This document shows, piece by piece, positions 52,003-64,000 of a stretch of DNA of 64,000 nt. Both the position numbers and the translations under genes were made by a program. The stretch covers positions 182,104-246,103 of the forward strand of contig JAYKXN010000143.1 in the NCBI GenBank assembly GCA_037962975.1, written 5' to 3'. This DNA comes from Clitoria ternatea. Taxonomy: Eukaryota; Streptophyta; Magnoliopsida; Fabales; Fabaceae. The stretch's first letter is position 1. Each line of letters starts with the position of its first letter. The notes under the pieces are model-generated. The model searched no databases and was not told the DNA's origin. It saw nothing but the letters and a program-made list of their open reading frames with translations.

Positions 52003-52140
52003 TTAAAATAATTCAGGATATTGATTCCTCATCTCATCTTCTCGCTCCCAAGTCATGCTTACTTCATCTCCTTGTTGCCAAGCTACTTTTGGTATAGTAC
52101 CACTACTTTCAGTTACTAAGTATCTAATATACTCAGAGTT
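52003..52140 (-). pseudogene. C-terminal pol remnant, unit 2
   Basis: Same 45-codon chromodomain-like C-terminal stretch as in the other two copies, bounded by the same stops. Confidence 0.8.
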
Positions 52141-52313
52141 CTAACAATTTTACATTATCTAACTAATAATTATACAGAAACATACAAAGAGCACACATAA
52201 CACACAAGCACATAAATTTCAAACAAATAGCAATCAAGGTTCATACACTTCAAGCTATCTTATGTTAATTTCTAGTTAATTCCTAAGGTTTTCTTTATAT
52301 TTTATATACCATT

Positions 52314-52325
52314 GCTCTAATACCA
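52314..52325 (-). other. Mutated primer binding site (unit 2)
   Basis: Minus-strand TGGTATTAGAGC, identical to the unit 1 mutated site. Confidence 0.85.
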
Positions 52326-52332
52326 CTTCAGT

Positions 52333-54132
52333 TGTAACACCCTGGAGCCAACTTGCAAATCCCAAGATAATTACCGTCACCATATAAAATCTCTTAGATA
52401 ACTTATTTTTCCACATGGTAATTATCAAGAGATTCACAACCTGATTCCAAGGGTTACTGATACAATATCAGAGTACGCAACCTTTTACATAATTAACTTG
52501 TTTATTATTATACATAACATAAGAGTTTCATACATATTATATTTTACAACAGGCACCTAGATCTTATAAAATATAAAGACGTACAGTACCAACAATATAG
52601 TATACACACAATACAGCCACAGTAGACATGCAAGCAAGCATCATCATCAAAAGCCTTCATAATTCATCCAAATTAGGCAGCTTCCACTTTGTCACATATC
52701 TTCCTGGTTAATCACTAAAAGGGGTTGCCACAAGTAACAGAAAGAGTGAGATAAAATACCAAATAAATAGAAATCAAATTAGAACAACCACAACCACAAG
52801 TAGGATGCTATGCGATGCAGATGCCAAACAAGTGTTTTGTATTATATTACGTTCTTTTATATGAATGAAAATGCATGATGGATCCATTCTGGTGGGAACA
52901 TCTGCAGTGATTTCCAACAATAACATTTTTACGGATATCCAACCGATACCGCGCCCCATAATGCAACACCAACATCGGATAACAATATCATAATATCAAT
53001 AACAAGTGTTGCGGGACCCCCCTTAAGGACACACTGCTTAGCCCTTAAGACGGCCGTGGTATAAAACCACCACAGAGGTCTGTGCTCAACAGAGCGCGTT
53101 CCCCCACCAGGAACCCCCTCAAAGAACCCCTCTGCGGATTCTTTGAACGGCCAATGCATATGATGCATGAATACATTTCATTATCAAATTCCTTTATAAC
53201 TAATTTTAACAATAAAATTATTATAACAATCAATTAAGCATACTTTATTTATAACTCAAGAATATGGAAACACATTTTCCATATTATTTATATCATAATT
53301 CAATCATACGGAAACACATTTCCCATAATATTCATATCATATTTCAAACATATGAAAACATATTTTCCATAATATTTCATATTTCAAAGAATATGGAAAC
53401 ACATTTTCCATGTTATAGTAATTGTTTAATATCATATTCCAAACCATTTGCATCCATTTCATAATTTAATTCAAATTAAATGAAAATAACTATATGAATT
53501 TCTAAACAATTAAGCAAGCAATTCTAACTTAATTTCTATGTATTTAATATCCTATCCCCTCTTTCTTACCTCAAGTGAAGATCGTTAAGCTTTCCTTATG
53601 CTAACTCCCTTGTATTTCTTCAAATCTTTAAATTTGCGTAATTTCTTCTTATTCAGAAATTAAAGTATGAAGATTTTGAGAGCTTGAATAGGGAGATGAA
53701 AGGTTATAGGATCTGGGAGGTTTGTGGTCTGAGGAAATGTGGGAGGTCAGGGCTCTATTTATAGGCTTTCAATGTCGGTTACTGTAGCAAATTACTGTAG
53801 TAATTTACTGTAGCAAATCACTGTAGCATCTCGAAATTGACATGAGGCGGTGGAAAATTGGAGAATTCTCACGAATTCTCTACATTCTACAACATTTTTC
53901 ATGTGACGTTACTGTAGCATTTTACTGTAGCATTTTACTGTAGTAGATTTTTATTTTATTTTATTATTCTATTCTACATTCTATTCTCGTTTATTTTCGT
54001 TTTAAGTCAAACTGAAAATATCCTTGTATTCATAATTAAATTTCCTATTTTCTAGGTTTCATTTCTTATTTCTCTGAGAAATTTTAATTTTTTCACTATT
54101 TAATTTACTGCTTAAAAAATTGGGCTGTTACA
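52333..54132 (-). repeat. 5' LTR, complete, 1800 bp (unit 2)
   Basis: Collinear with the other complete LTRs and shares GTAGTAAT with unit 1. It abuts satellite A at 54133. Confidence 0.93.
53755..53764 (-). promoter_or_regulatory. LTR TATA box (unit 2)
   Basis: Minus-strand CTATAAATAG, with the 13-bp repeat clusters at 53779-53947 upstream of it on the element strand. Confidence 0.7.
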
Positions 54133-56567
54133 GAAACTAATACGTGAAGAATTTTTAAAGCTTGTGTAGTCCATTTAAATGCTAATATTGAGCTCAAAGT
54201 ATGTTGAGTTATGATCTTTTAAAGCTTAATTTAGATATTGTTTGTTCCTTAATATGTCGGTACTGACCCATCTTTTAAATCTAAAAATAAACCATATAGA
54301 ATAACAACTTAATAATTTTAAAATATTATAAAATTAAAAATATGTATGGTAATTGTTTTTATATTTGTACTAGTTACATTTTTGAACTCATAGTGACCTA
54401 ATAGATATTATAAATATAGCTAAATAGACATGATAAACAAACCTTAGGACAATTTCACTAAAAGGAAAAGTATGGTTGTGTTGTGACGCAATGTTGACCA
54501 CGTATGTGTAGGATATGATGAGTGACACCCCTATTTAGAGTAAAAAAGAGAGGACTTCATTTTCTTATTTTTGAAGAGTAATATAGAGAACCATTTTTAA
54601 AAAGTTTAATATGTAGTTAATCTTAAAGTTTTATAAGTTTGACTTCTTCTTAAACCTATTAAATGTTATTATTATGTTCTTTACCCTTATATATATATAT
54701 ATATTTGTGTGTGTATAGATTAATAATTCATTTTTAAATCATTATTCTAAAATTTAGGGTAAAGGTTTTGATATAGTAAATTAACATAAAAATGATGGAT
54801 TTGCAAATCAATTATACATATACATACATGGATAGATATGATTCTCAAAAATCTCTTAATACTTGTTCACATAAGACTAATTTTGTAAATACTTATTATT
54901 TGAATCTAATAATTCTAACATTCTAAAATTAGCCATCCAAATATACTCTAAGGTTTAACTCTTCAATGCTAAAAATCAAATTAAAACTTCAATAAGAAAT
55001 TTTCAATATGATTATAAGTTCAAGAATTCTTTGAAACACCAGAAAATTTTATTTAGGAATGACGTATTTGATGGAAACTAATACGTGAAGAATTTTTAAA
55101 GCTTGTGTAGTCCATTTAAATGCTAATATTGAGCTCAAAGTATGTTGAGTTATGATCTTTTAAAGCTTAATTTAGATATTGTTTGTTCCTTAATATGTCG
55201 GTACTGACCCATCTTCGAAATCTAAAAACAAAAATATAGAATAAGAACTTAATATTTTAAAATATTATAAAGTTAAAAATAATTACGGTAATTGTTTTTA
55301 TAATTATGCTAGTTATATTTTGGAAATCATAGTGACCTAATAGACATTATAAATTTAGCTAAGTAGACTTGATAAGCAAACCATAGGACAATTTCACTGA
55401 AAGAAAAAATATGATTGTGTTGTGAGGCAATGTTGACCACATATGTGTAGGTTATGATGACTGACACAACTATTTAGAGTGAAAAAGAAAAGACTTCATT
55501 TTCTTGTTTTTGAAGAGTAATATAGAGAAACATTTTTTAAAAGTTTAATATATAGTTAAGCTTAATGTTTTATAAGTTTGACTTCTTCTTAAACCTATTC
55601 AATGTTATTATTATGTTCTTTACTCTTATATATATATATATATATATATTATATATGTTTGTGTGTGTACACATTAATAATTCATTTGTAAATCAATGTT
55701 TTAGACTTTAAGGTAAAGTTTTTGACATAGTAAATTTGCAAATCAGTTATAGATATAGATACGTGACTAGATATGATTCTCAGATATATCTTAATATTTC
55801 TTCACATAAGACTTGTTTTGTAAATACTTATTATTTGAATTTAATAATTCTAATATTCTAAAATTAGCCATCAAAATATACTCTAAGTTTTAGCTCTTCA
55901 GTGCTAAAAATCAAATTCAAACTTCAATAACAAATTTTCAATATGGTTCTGAGTTCAAGAATTCTTTGAAACCCCTGGAAATTTTATTTAGAAATTACTT
56001 ATTTGATGGAAAGTAATAGATGAAGCATTTTCAAAGCTTGTGTAGTCCACTTAAATGCTAATTTTGAGCTCAAATTATCTTGAGTTATGATCTTTTAAAG
56101 CTCAATTTAGATATTGTTTATTCCTTAATATGTCAGTACTGACTCATCTTTGAAATCTAAAAACAAAACATGTAAAACAACAACTTAATAATTTTAAAAT
56201 ATTATAAAGTTAAAATTAAAAATAGTTATCGTAATTATTTTTATAATTATACTAGTTATATTTTTGAAATCATAGTGACCTAATAAACATTATAAATTTA
56301 GCTAAATAGACTTCATAAGCAAACCTTAGGACAATTTCACTGAAAGAAACAATATGGTTATGTTGTGAGGCAATGTTGACAACATATGTGTAGGCTATGA
56401 TGAGTAGCACCCGTATTTAGAGTAAAAAAGAAAGGACTCAATTTTCTTATTTTTGAAGAATAATATAGAAAACCATTTTTAAAAAGTTAAATATGTAGTT
56501 AATCTTAATGTTTATAAGTTTGATTTCTTCTTAAACCTATTAAATGTTATTATTATGTTCTTTGCTC

Positions 56568-56605
<38 letters not shown>

Positions 56606-56666
56606 ACACACTAATAATTCATTTTTGAATCAATGTTTTAAAATATAGGGTAAAGATTTTGACATA
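54133..56666. repeat. Satellite A block of unit 3
   Basis: Partial monomer 54133-54512, monomers at 54513 and 55452, and a partial at 56395-56666. The AT tract of the second monomer, around 55627-55656, is longer and differently interrupted than in the other units. Confidence 0.93.
56568..56605. repeat. Compound (AT)9(GT)10 microsatellite (unit 3)
   Basis: Equivalent to 7225-7274; AT count as in unit 1. Confidence 0.9.
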
Positions 56667-59600
56667 TTAAACTTGTCAATTAATCTTAGTATACTTTTAA
56701 AATTTCATTGAGTAACAAAGAAGAAAGATCAATGATTATTACATTTTCCACTAATATAAAAAGTATCAAGATTAATTAATAAAAGTATGTGTTGAAAAAC
56801 ATAATCAATGCACATTGTAAATTGAAAGAAGTCATATAAAAATTAACATGAAAAATTCTAAAACACATGTCACAAAAAGGATAAGAGAAAATACATTAAA
56901 AATTAAGGAAAACTAAAATATATTATTTATATTATTAATTAATATTAATATATTTTAAATTAAATGCATCAACTAAGAATAATATTTATAAAAATAATAA
57001 CATATAATTGATATCAAAGATGACTGAATCTATTTAAGAATGTTATTTATACAAATAATGATTCATTCATGTTATAAAATGACTAAAAAAAGTTACAGAG
57101 ACTTCATAAATGGACACGCATGGATGCACGTACGCATGCACGAGAATTATTCAATAGTTTCATTGTATGGAATCCAAAACAACCTTGAAAGTATTTATAA
57201 ACATTGTATAAAACTTTTAAAAAGAAAAGAAGTCTCGCCACTAGTTCTTTTTCAATCACCATATTATGTTATTTTATGTTGATTAAGAAATTTAGTTATT
57301 TTAGGTAAACATATTAAACTTGTCAATTATTTTTGGTATACTTTTAAAATTACATTGAATAATAAGGAAGAAATATCAATGATTATTTCTTATTCCACTG
57401 ATATAAATATTTTCATGATTATTTATTAATAGTATGTGTTGAAAAAATAATCAATGCACATTGTAAATTGAAAGAAGTCATATAAAAATTAACAAGAATT
57501 CAAAAACCCGTCACATAAAAAGGATAAAAGAAAATACATTAAAAACTAAGGAAAAATAAAATATATTATTTATATTTTTCATTAATATTAATATATTTTA
57601 AATTAAGTGCATCAATTAAGACTTGATGTGACCCCTTACGCGATTCTCTTACTAAATAAACCTTAAAAGATAAAAGAATATAATTAATAATATATAATTT
57701 GTTAATTCTTTTTGTCAGATTCTTTTACTATCGATCTTTACGATCAATAAACGGAAAAAGGGAATTAATCAACTTCTATTGATAATTGATAGCAAAAGTG
57801 AGAGAATTCTAATCAAGAATAATATTTATAAAAATAATAACATATAATTGATATCAAAGATGACTGAATCCATTTAAGAATGCTATTTGTACAAAGAATG
57901 ATTCATTGAAGTCATTAAACGAATAAAGAAACTCATAAAAACTACATAAATGGACACACATGCATGGACGCACGTACGCATGCATGAAAATTATTTCGTA
58001 GTTTCATTGTATCGACTCCAAAACAACATTGAATGTATTTATAAATATTGTTTAAAACTTTTAAAAAGAAAAGAAGTCTCACCACTAGTGCTTTTTCTAT
58101 CACCATATTATGTTATTTTATGTTGATTAAGAAATTTATTTATTATAGATAAACATATTAAACTTGTCAACTATTTTTGATATACTTTTTAAATTATATT
58201 GAATAATAAACAAGAAAAATCAATGATTATTTCATATTCTACTGATATAAATATTATCAAGCTTAATTTATAAGAGTATGTATTTAAAAAAGGATAAGAG
58301 AAAATACATTAAAAATTAAGGAAAAATAAAATATATTATTTATAGTTTTAATTAATATTAATATATTTTAAATTAAATGCATCAACTAAGACTTGGTATG
58401 ATCCTTTACGCAATTCTCTTACTAAATAAACCTTAAAAAATGAAAGAATATAATTATTAATAATATATAATTTGTTAATTATTTTTGTCTGATTCTTTTA
58501 CTATTGATCTTTACTATCAATAAATGGAAAAGGGAATTCATCATCTTCTATTGATAATTGATAGCAAAAGTAAGAGAATCTAATTAAGAATAAAATTTAT
58601 AAAATAATAACATATAATTGATATCAAAGATGACTAACTCCATTTAAGAAGGATATTTGTAAAAATAATGATCATTCTGGTTATAAAACGACTAAAAAAA
58701 CTCACAAAGACTTCACAAATGCACACGCATGCATGGACGTACGTACGCACGCATCAAAATTATTAAGTAGTTTTTTTTATAGAATCCAAAACAACATTGA
58801 AAGTATTTATAAATATTGTATAAAACTTTTAAAAAGAAAAGAAGTCTCGCCATTAAGACTATGGGAAAGTAAAATATATTATTTATATTTTTATTAATAT
58901 TAATATATTTTAAATTAAATGCATCAATTAAGACTTGAGTGACTCCTTAAAAAAGATAGAATATAATTATTAATAATATATAATTTGTGAATTATTTTTG
59001 TGAGATTCTTTTACTATCGATCTTTACTATCAATAAATGGAAAAAGGGGAATTAATCAACCTCTATTGATAATTGATAGCAAAAGAGAGAGAATTCTAAT
59101 TAAGAATAATATTTATAAAAATAATATTATATAATTGATATCAAAGATGACTGAATCCATTTAAGAATGCAATTTGTATAAATAATGATTCATTCACGTC
59201 ATAAAACGACTAAAAAACTCACAAAGACTTCATAAATGGACACGTATGCTTGGACACACGTACGCATACACAACAATTATTAAGTAGTTTAATTGTATGG
59301 AATCCAAAACAACCTTGAAAGTATTTATAAACATTGTATAAAACTTTTAAGAAGAAAAGAAGTCTCGCCACTAGTTCTTTTTCAATCACCATATTATGTT
59401 ATTTTATGTTGATTAAGAAATTTAGTTATTTTAGGTAAACATATTAAACTTGTCAATTATTCTTGGTATACTTTTAAAATTACATTGAATAATAAGGATG
59501 AAATATCAATGATTATTTCATATTCCACTGATATAAATATTTTCATGATTATTTATTAACAGTATGTGTTGAAAAAATAATCAATGCACACTGTAAATTG

Positions 59601-62600
59601 AAAGAAGTCATATAAAAATTAACAAGAATTCAAAAACACGTCTCATAAAAAGGATAAAAGAAAATACATTAAAAACTAAGGAAAAATAAAATATATTTTT
59701 TATATTTTTTATTAATATTAATATATTTTAAATTAAGTGCATCAATTAAGACTTGATGTGACCCCTTACGCGATTCTCTTACTAAATAAACCTTAAAAGA
59801 TAAAAGCATATAATTATTAATAATATATAATTTCTTAATTCTTTTTGTCAGATTCTTTTACTATCGATCTTTATGATCAATAAATGGAAAAAGGGAATTA
59901 ATCAACTTCTATTGATAATTGATAGCAAAAGTGAGAGAATTCTAATCAAGAATAATATTTATAAAAATAATAACATATAATTGATATCAAAGATGACTGA
60001 ATCCATTTAAGAATGCAATTTGTACAAAGAACGTTTTATTAAAGTCATTAAACGAATAAAGAAACTCACAAAGACTTCATAAATGGACACGCATGCATGG
60101 ACGCACGTACGCATGCATGAAAATTATTTCGTAGTTTCATTGTAAGGAATCCAAAACAACATTGAATGTATTTATAAATATTGTTTAAAACTTTTAAAAA
60201 GAAAACAAGTCTCACCACTAGTGCTTTTTCTATCACCATATTATGTTATTTTATGTTGATTAAGAAATTTAGTTATATTAGGTAAATATATTAACTTGTC
60301 AATAATTCTTGGTATACTTTTAAAATTACATTGAATAATAAACAAGAAGATCAATGATTATTTCATATTCCACTGATATAAATAGTATCAAAATTAATTA
60401 ATAAAAGTATGTGTTGAAAAAGTAATCAATGCACACTGTAAATTGAAAGAAGTCATATAAAAATTCACATGCAAAATTCAAAAACACATGTCATAAAAAG
60501 GATAAGAGAAAATACATTAAAGATGAAGGAAAAATAAAATATATTTTTTATATTTTTAATTAATATTATTTTATTTTAAATTAAATGCATCGATTAAGAC
60601 TCAGTGTGATCCCTTATGCGATTCTCTTACTAAATAAACCTTAAAAAATAAAATAATAGAATTATTAATAAAATATAATTTTTTAATTAATTTTGTCACA
60701 TTCTTTTACTATCGATCTTTACTATCAATAAATGGAAAAGAGAATTAATCATCTTCTATTGATAATTGATAGTAAAAGAGAGAGAATTCTAAGTAAGAAT
60801 AATATTTATAAAAATAATAACATATAATTGATATCAAAGAAGACTGAAGCCATTTAAGAATGCTATTTGTACAAATTAGGATTCATTCACGTCATAAAAC
60901 GACTAAAAAAACTCACAAAGACTTCATAAATGTACACGTATGCTTGGACGCACGTATGCATGCACGAAAATTATTAAGTAGTTTCATTGTATGGAATCCA
61001 AAACAGCATTGAAAATATTTATAAATATTGTATAAAACTTTTAAAAAGAAAAGAAGAGTCGTCACTAGTGCTTTTTCTCTCACCATATTTTGCTATTTTA
61101 CGTTGATTAAGAAATTTAGTTATATTAGGTAAACATATTAAACTTATCAATTATTCTTGGTATACTTTTAAAATTACATTGAATAATAAACTAGAAAGAT
61201 CAATGATTAATAAAAGTATGTGTTGAAAAAATATTCAATGCACATTGTAAATTGAAAGAAGTCATATGAAAATTAACATGAAAAAGACTAAAACACATGT
61301 CATAAAAAGGATAAGAGAAAATACATTGAAAATTAAGGAAAAATAAAATATATTATTTATAATTTTAATTAATATTAATATATTTTAGATTAAATGCATC
61401 AATTAAGACTTGGTGTAATCCCTTACGTGATTCTCTTACTAAATAAACCTTAAAAAATAAAATAATATAATTATTAATAAAATATAATTTTTTACTTAAT
61501 TTTGTCACATTCTTTTACTATCAATCTTTACTATCAATAAATGGAAAAGGGAAATAATCATCTTCTATTGATAATTGATAGTAAAAGTGAGAGAATGTAA
61601 ATAAGAATTATATTTATAAAATAATAATATATAATTGATATCAAAGATGACTAACTCCATTTAAGAATGCTATTTGTAAAAATAATGATTGATTCTTGTT
61701 ATAAAACGACCAAAAAAAGTTCAAAGACTTCATAAAAGCACACGTATGCATGGACGCACGTACGCACGCATAAAAGTTTTTAAGTAGTTTCATTGTATGG
61801 AATCCAAAATAACATTGAAAGTAATTATAAATATTGTATAAAACGTTTAAAAAGAACAGAAGTCTCGTCACTAGTGCTTTTTCTATCACCATATTATGTT
61901 ATTTTATGTTGATTAAGAAATTTAGTTATATTAGGTAAACATATTAAACTTGTCAATTATTCTTAGTATACTTTTAAAATTACATTGAATAGTAAACAAG
62001 AAAGAACAATAATTAATAAAAGTATACGTTGAAAAAATATTCAATGCACAATGTAAATTGAAAGAAGTCATATAAAAATTAACATAAACAATTCTAAAAT
62101 ACATGTCATAAAAAGGATAAGAGAAAATACATTAAAAATTAAGGAAGAATAAAATATATTCTTTATAATTTTAATTAATATTAATATATTTTAAATTAAA
62201 TGCATCAATTAAGACTTGGTGTAATCCCTTACGTGATTCTCTTATTAAATAAACCTTAAAAAATAACATAATATATTTATTAATAATATATAATTCATTA
62301 ATTATTTTTGTCAGATTCTTTTACTATCGATCTTTACTATCAATAAATGGAAAATGGGAATTAATCCACCTTTATTGATAATTGATAGCAAAAGTGAGAG
62401 AATTCTAATTAACAATAATACTTATAAAAATAAAAACGTATAATTGATATCAAAGATGACTAAATCCATTTTAGAGTGCTATTTGTACAAATAATGATTC
62501 ATTCACATCATAAAACGACTAAAAAACTCACAAAGACTTCATAAATGGACACACATGCATGGACGCGCGTAGTTTCATTGTATTGAATCCAAAAAAACAT

Positions 62601-64000
62601 TGAAAGTATTTATGAATATTGTTTAAAACTTTTAAAAAGAAAAGAAGTCTCGCCACTAGAGCTTTTTCTATCACCATATTATGTTATTTTATGTTGATTA
62701 AGAAATTTAGTTATTTTACATAAACATATTAAACTTCTCAATTATTCTTGGTATACTTTTAAAATTACACTGAATAACAAAAAAGAAAGGTCAATGATTA
62801 TTTCATATTCCACTGATATAGTAGTATCAAGATTAATTAATAAGAGTATGTATTGAAAAAAATAATCAATGCGCATTGTAAATTGAAAGAAGTCATGTAA
62901 AAATGAACCTGAAAAATTCTAAAACACATGTCATAAAAAGGATAAGAGAAGGTACATTAAAAACTAAGGAAAAATAAAATATATGATTTATATTTTTAAT
63001 TAATATTAATATATTTTAAATTAAATGCATCAACTAAGACTTGGTGTGATCCCTTACGCGATTCTCTTACTAAATAAACCTTAAAAAATATAAAAGAATA
63101 TAATTATTAATTATTTTTGTCAGATTCTTTTACTATCGATCTTTTGTATTAATAAATGGAAAAAGGGAATTAATCAACCTCTATTGATAATTGATAGCAA
63201 AAGTGAAGGAATTCTAATTAAGAATAATATTTATAAATATACTAACATATAATTGATATCAAAGATGACTGAATCCATTTAAGAATGCTGTTTGTGAAAA
63301 TAATGATTCATTCACGTCATAAAACGACTAAAAAAACTCACTAAGACTTTATAAATGGACACGTATGCTTGGACGCACGTACGCATGCACGAAAGTTATT
63401 AAGTAGTTTCATTGTATGGAATCCAAAACAACGTTGAAAGTATTTATAAATATTGTATTAAACTTTTAAAAAGAAAACTAAAACATTGTATTGAATCCAA
63501 AAAAACATTAAAAGTATTTCTAAAACATACTTCATAAAAAGGATAAGAGAAAATATATTAAAAATTAAGGAAAATTAAAATATATTATTTATATTTTTAA
63601 TCAATATTAATATATTTTAAATTAAATCAATCAATTAAGACTGAGTGTGATCCCTTATGCGATTCTCTTACTAAATAAACCTTAAAAAATAAAAGAATAT
63701 AATTATTAATAATATATAATTTGTTAATTAATTTAGTCACATTCTTTTACTATCAATCTTTACTATCAATAAATGGAAAATGGAATCAATCATCTTCTAT
63801 TGATAATTGATAACAAAAGTGAGAGAATCTAATTAAAATATTTATAAAAATAATAACATATAATTGATACCAAAGATGACTAACTCCATTTAAGAATTCT
63901 ATTTGTAAAAATAATGACTCATTCAAGTCATTAAACGACTAAAAAGACTCACAAATACTTTATCAATGCACACGCATCCATGGACGAACGTACGCACGAT
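56667..64000. repeat. Satellite B array, partial (unit 3)
   Basis: Collinear with the first ~7.3 kb of the other B arrays. The window ends inside the core motif of the tenth monomer. No genes are seen. Confidence 0.94.

Larger units (their letters stand above)
38000..54132. repeat. Macrosatellite unit 2 (16,133 bp)
   Basis: Nearly identical to unit 1 apart from one fewer A monomer and scattered single-base changes, such as ATATTATACTTG at about 43302 and CATATTCTATTG at about 44602. One 13-bp expansion lies in its truncated LTR. Confidence 0.95.
51098..54132 (-). mobile_element. Non-autonomous Ty3/gypsy-type LTR retroelement, unit 2 copy
   Basis: Same organisation as the other copies, 13 bp longer because of an extra U3 repeat in the truncated 3' LTR. 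The primer binding site has the same mutation as unit 1. Confidence 0.92.
54133..64000. repeat. Macrosatellite unit 3, cut by the window end
   Basis: Collinear with unit 2 to the last base; position 64000 matches about 47851. It keeps the 9-bp TATATTTTT duplication at about 60541 that units 1 and 2 lack. The LTR element of this unit lies beyond the window. Confidence 0.94.

Noticed and set aside
4793..64000. Assembly duplication as the sole source of the tandem units
   Set aside because: Each unit has private differences: the extra A monomer in unit 1, the 13-bp expansion in unit 2, the AT counts and the conversion tract in unit 0. Simple duplication of one sequence in assembly would not produce these. 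Unit number could still be wrong.

Overview
This window is AT-rich nuclear DNA from a plant, probably a eudicot. Three things support this: a spliced fragment of a vacuolar H+-ATPase subunit a gene, a CACTA-type transposon end (TTTTCTTGTAGTG), and a Ty3/gypsy-type LTR element primed by plant initiator-Met tRNA. Nothing resembles bacterial gene organisation. I find no intact protein-coding gene. The species cannot be named from this sequence.

Layout. 1-2342 is low-copy DNA: a broken V-ATPase subunit a fragment (exons at about 382-542, 638-844, 940-1075 and 1176-1259), AT-rich sequence with an (AT)15 tract, and the end of a CACTA transposon that abuts satellite A. From 2343 to the end the window is repeats within repeats. 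Satellite A (about 940 bp per monomer) occupies 2343-7335. Satellite B (14 monomers of about 520-850 bp) occupies 7336-17916. A 3.0 kb non-autonomous LTR retroelement on the minus strand occupies 17917-20938. From 4793 on, the whole A-B-retroelement block repeats head to tail as a macrosatellite: unit 0 4793-20938 (16,146 bp), unit 1 20939-37999 (17,061 bp, one extra A monomer), unit 2 38000-54132 (16,133 bp) and unit 3 54133-64000 (cut by the window end). The A/B, B/LTR and LTR/A junctions are the same in every unit, so the composite was built once and then amplified.

The most likely history, which is inference, has four steps. An LTR element inserted into an A array. A deletion fused its 3' LTR to a B array. 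A further illegitimate join linked A to B. Unequal exchange between A tracts then multiplied the block. Unit 1's extra A monomer, a 740-bp conversion-like tract in unit 0, and variants shared by non-adjacent units show continuing unequal exchange and homogenisation. Each B monomer carries two well-conserved parts: a hairpin built on CTTTTACTATCAAT and a CpG-rich alternating purine-pyrimidine core containing CATGCATG-like motifs. These, with the 13-bp repeats beside the LTR TATA box, are the best candidates for functional sequence.
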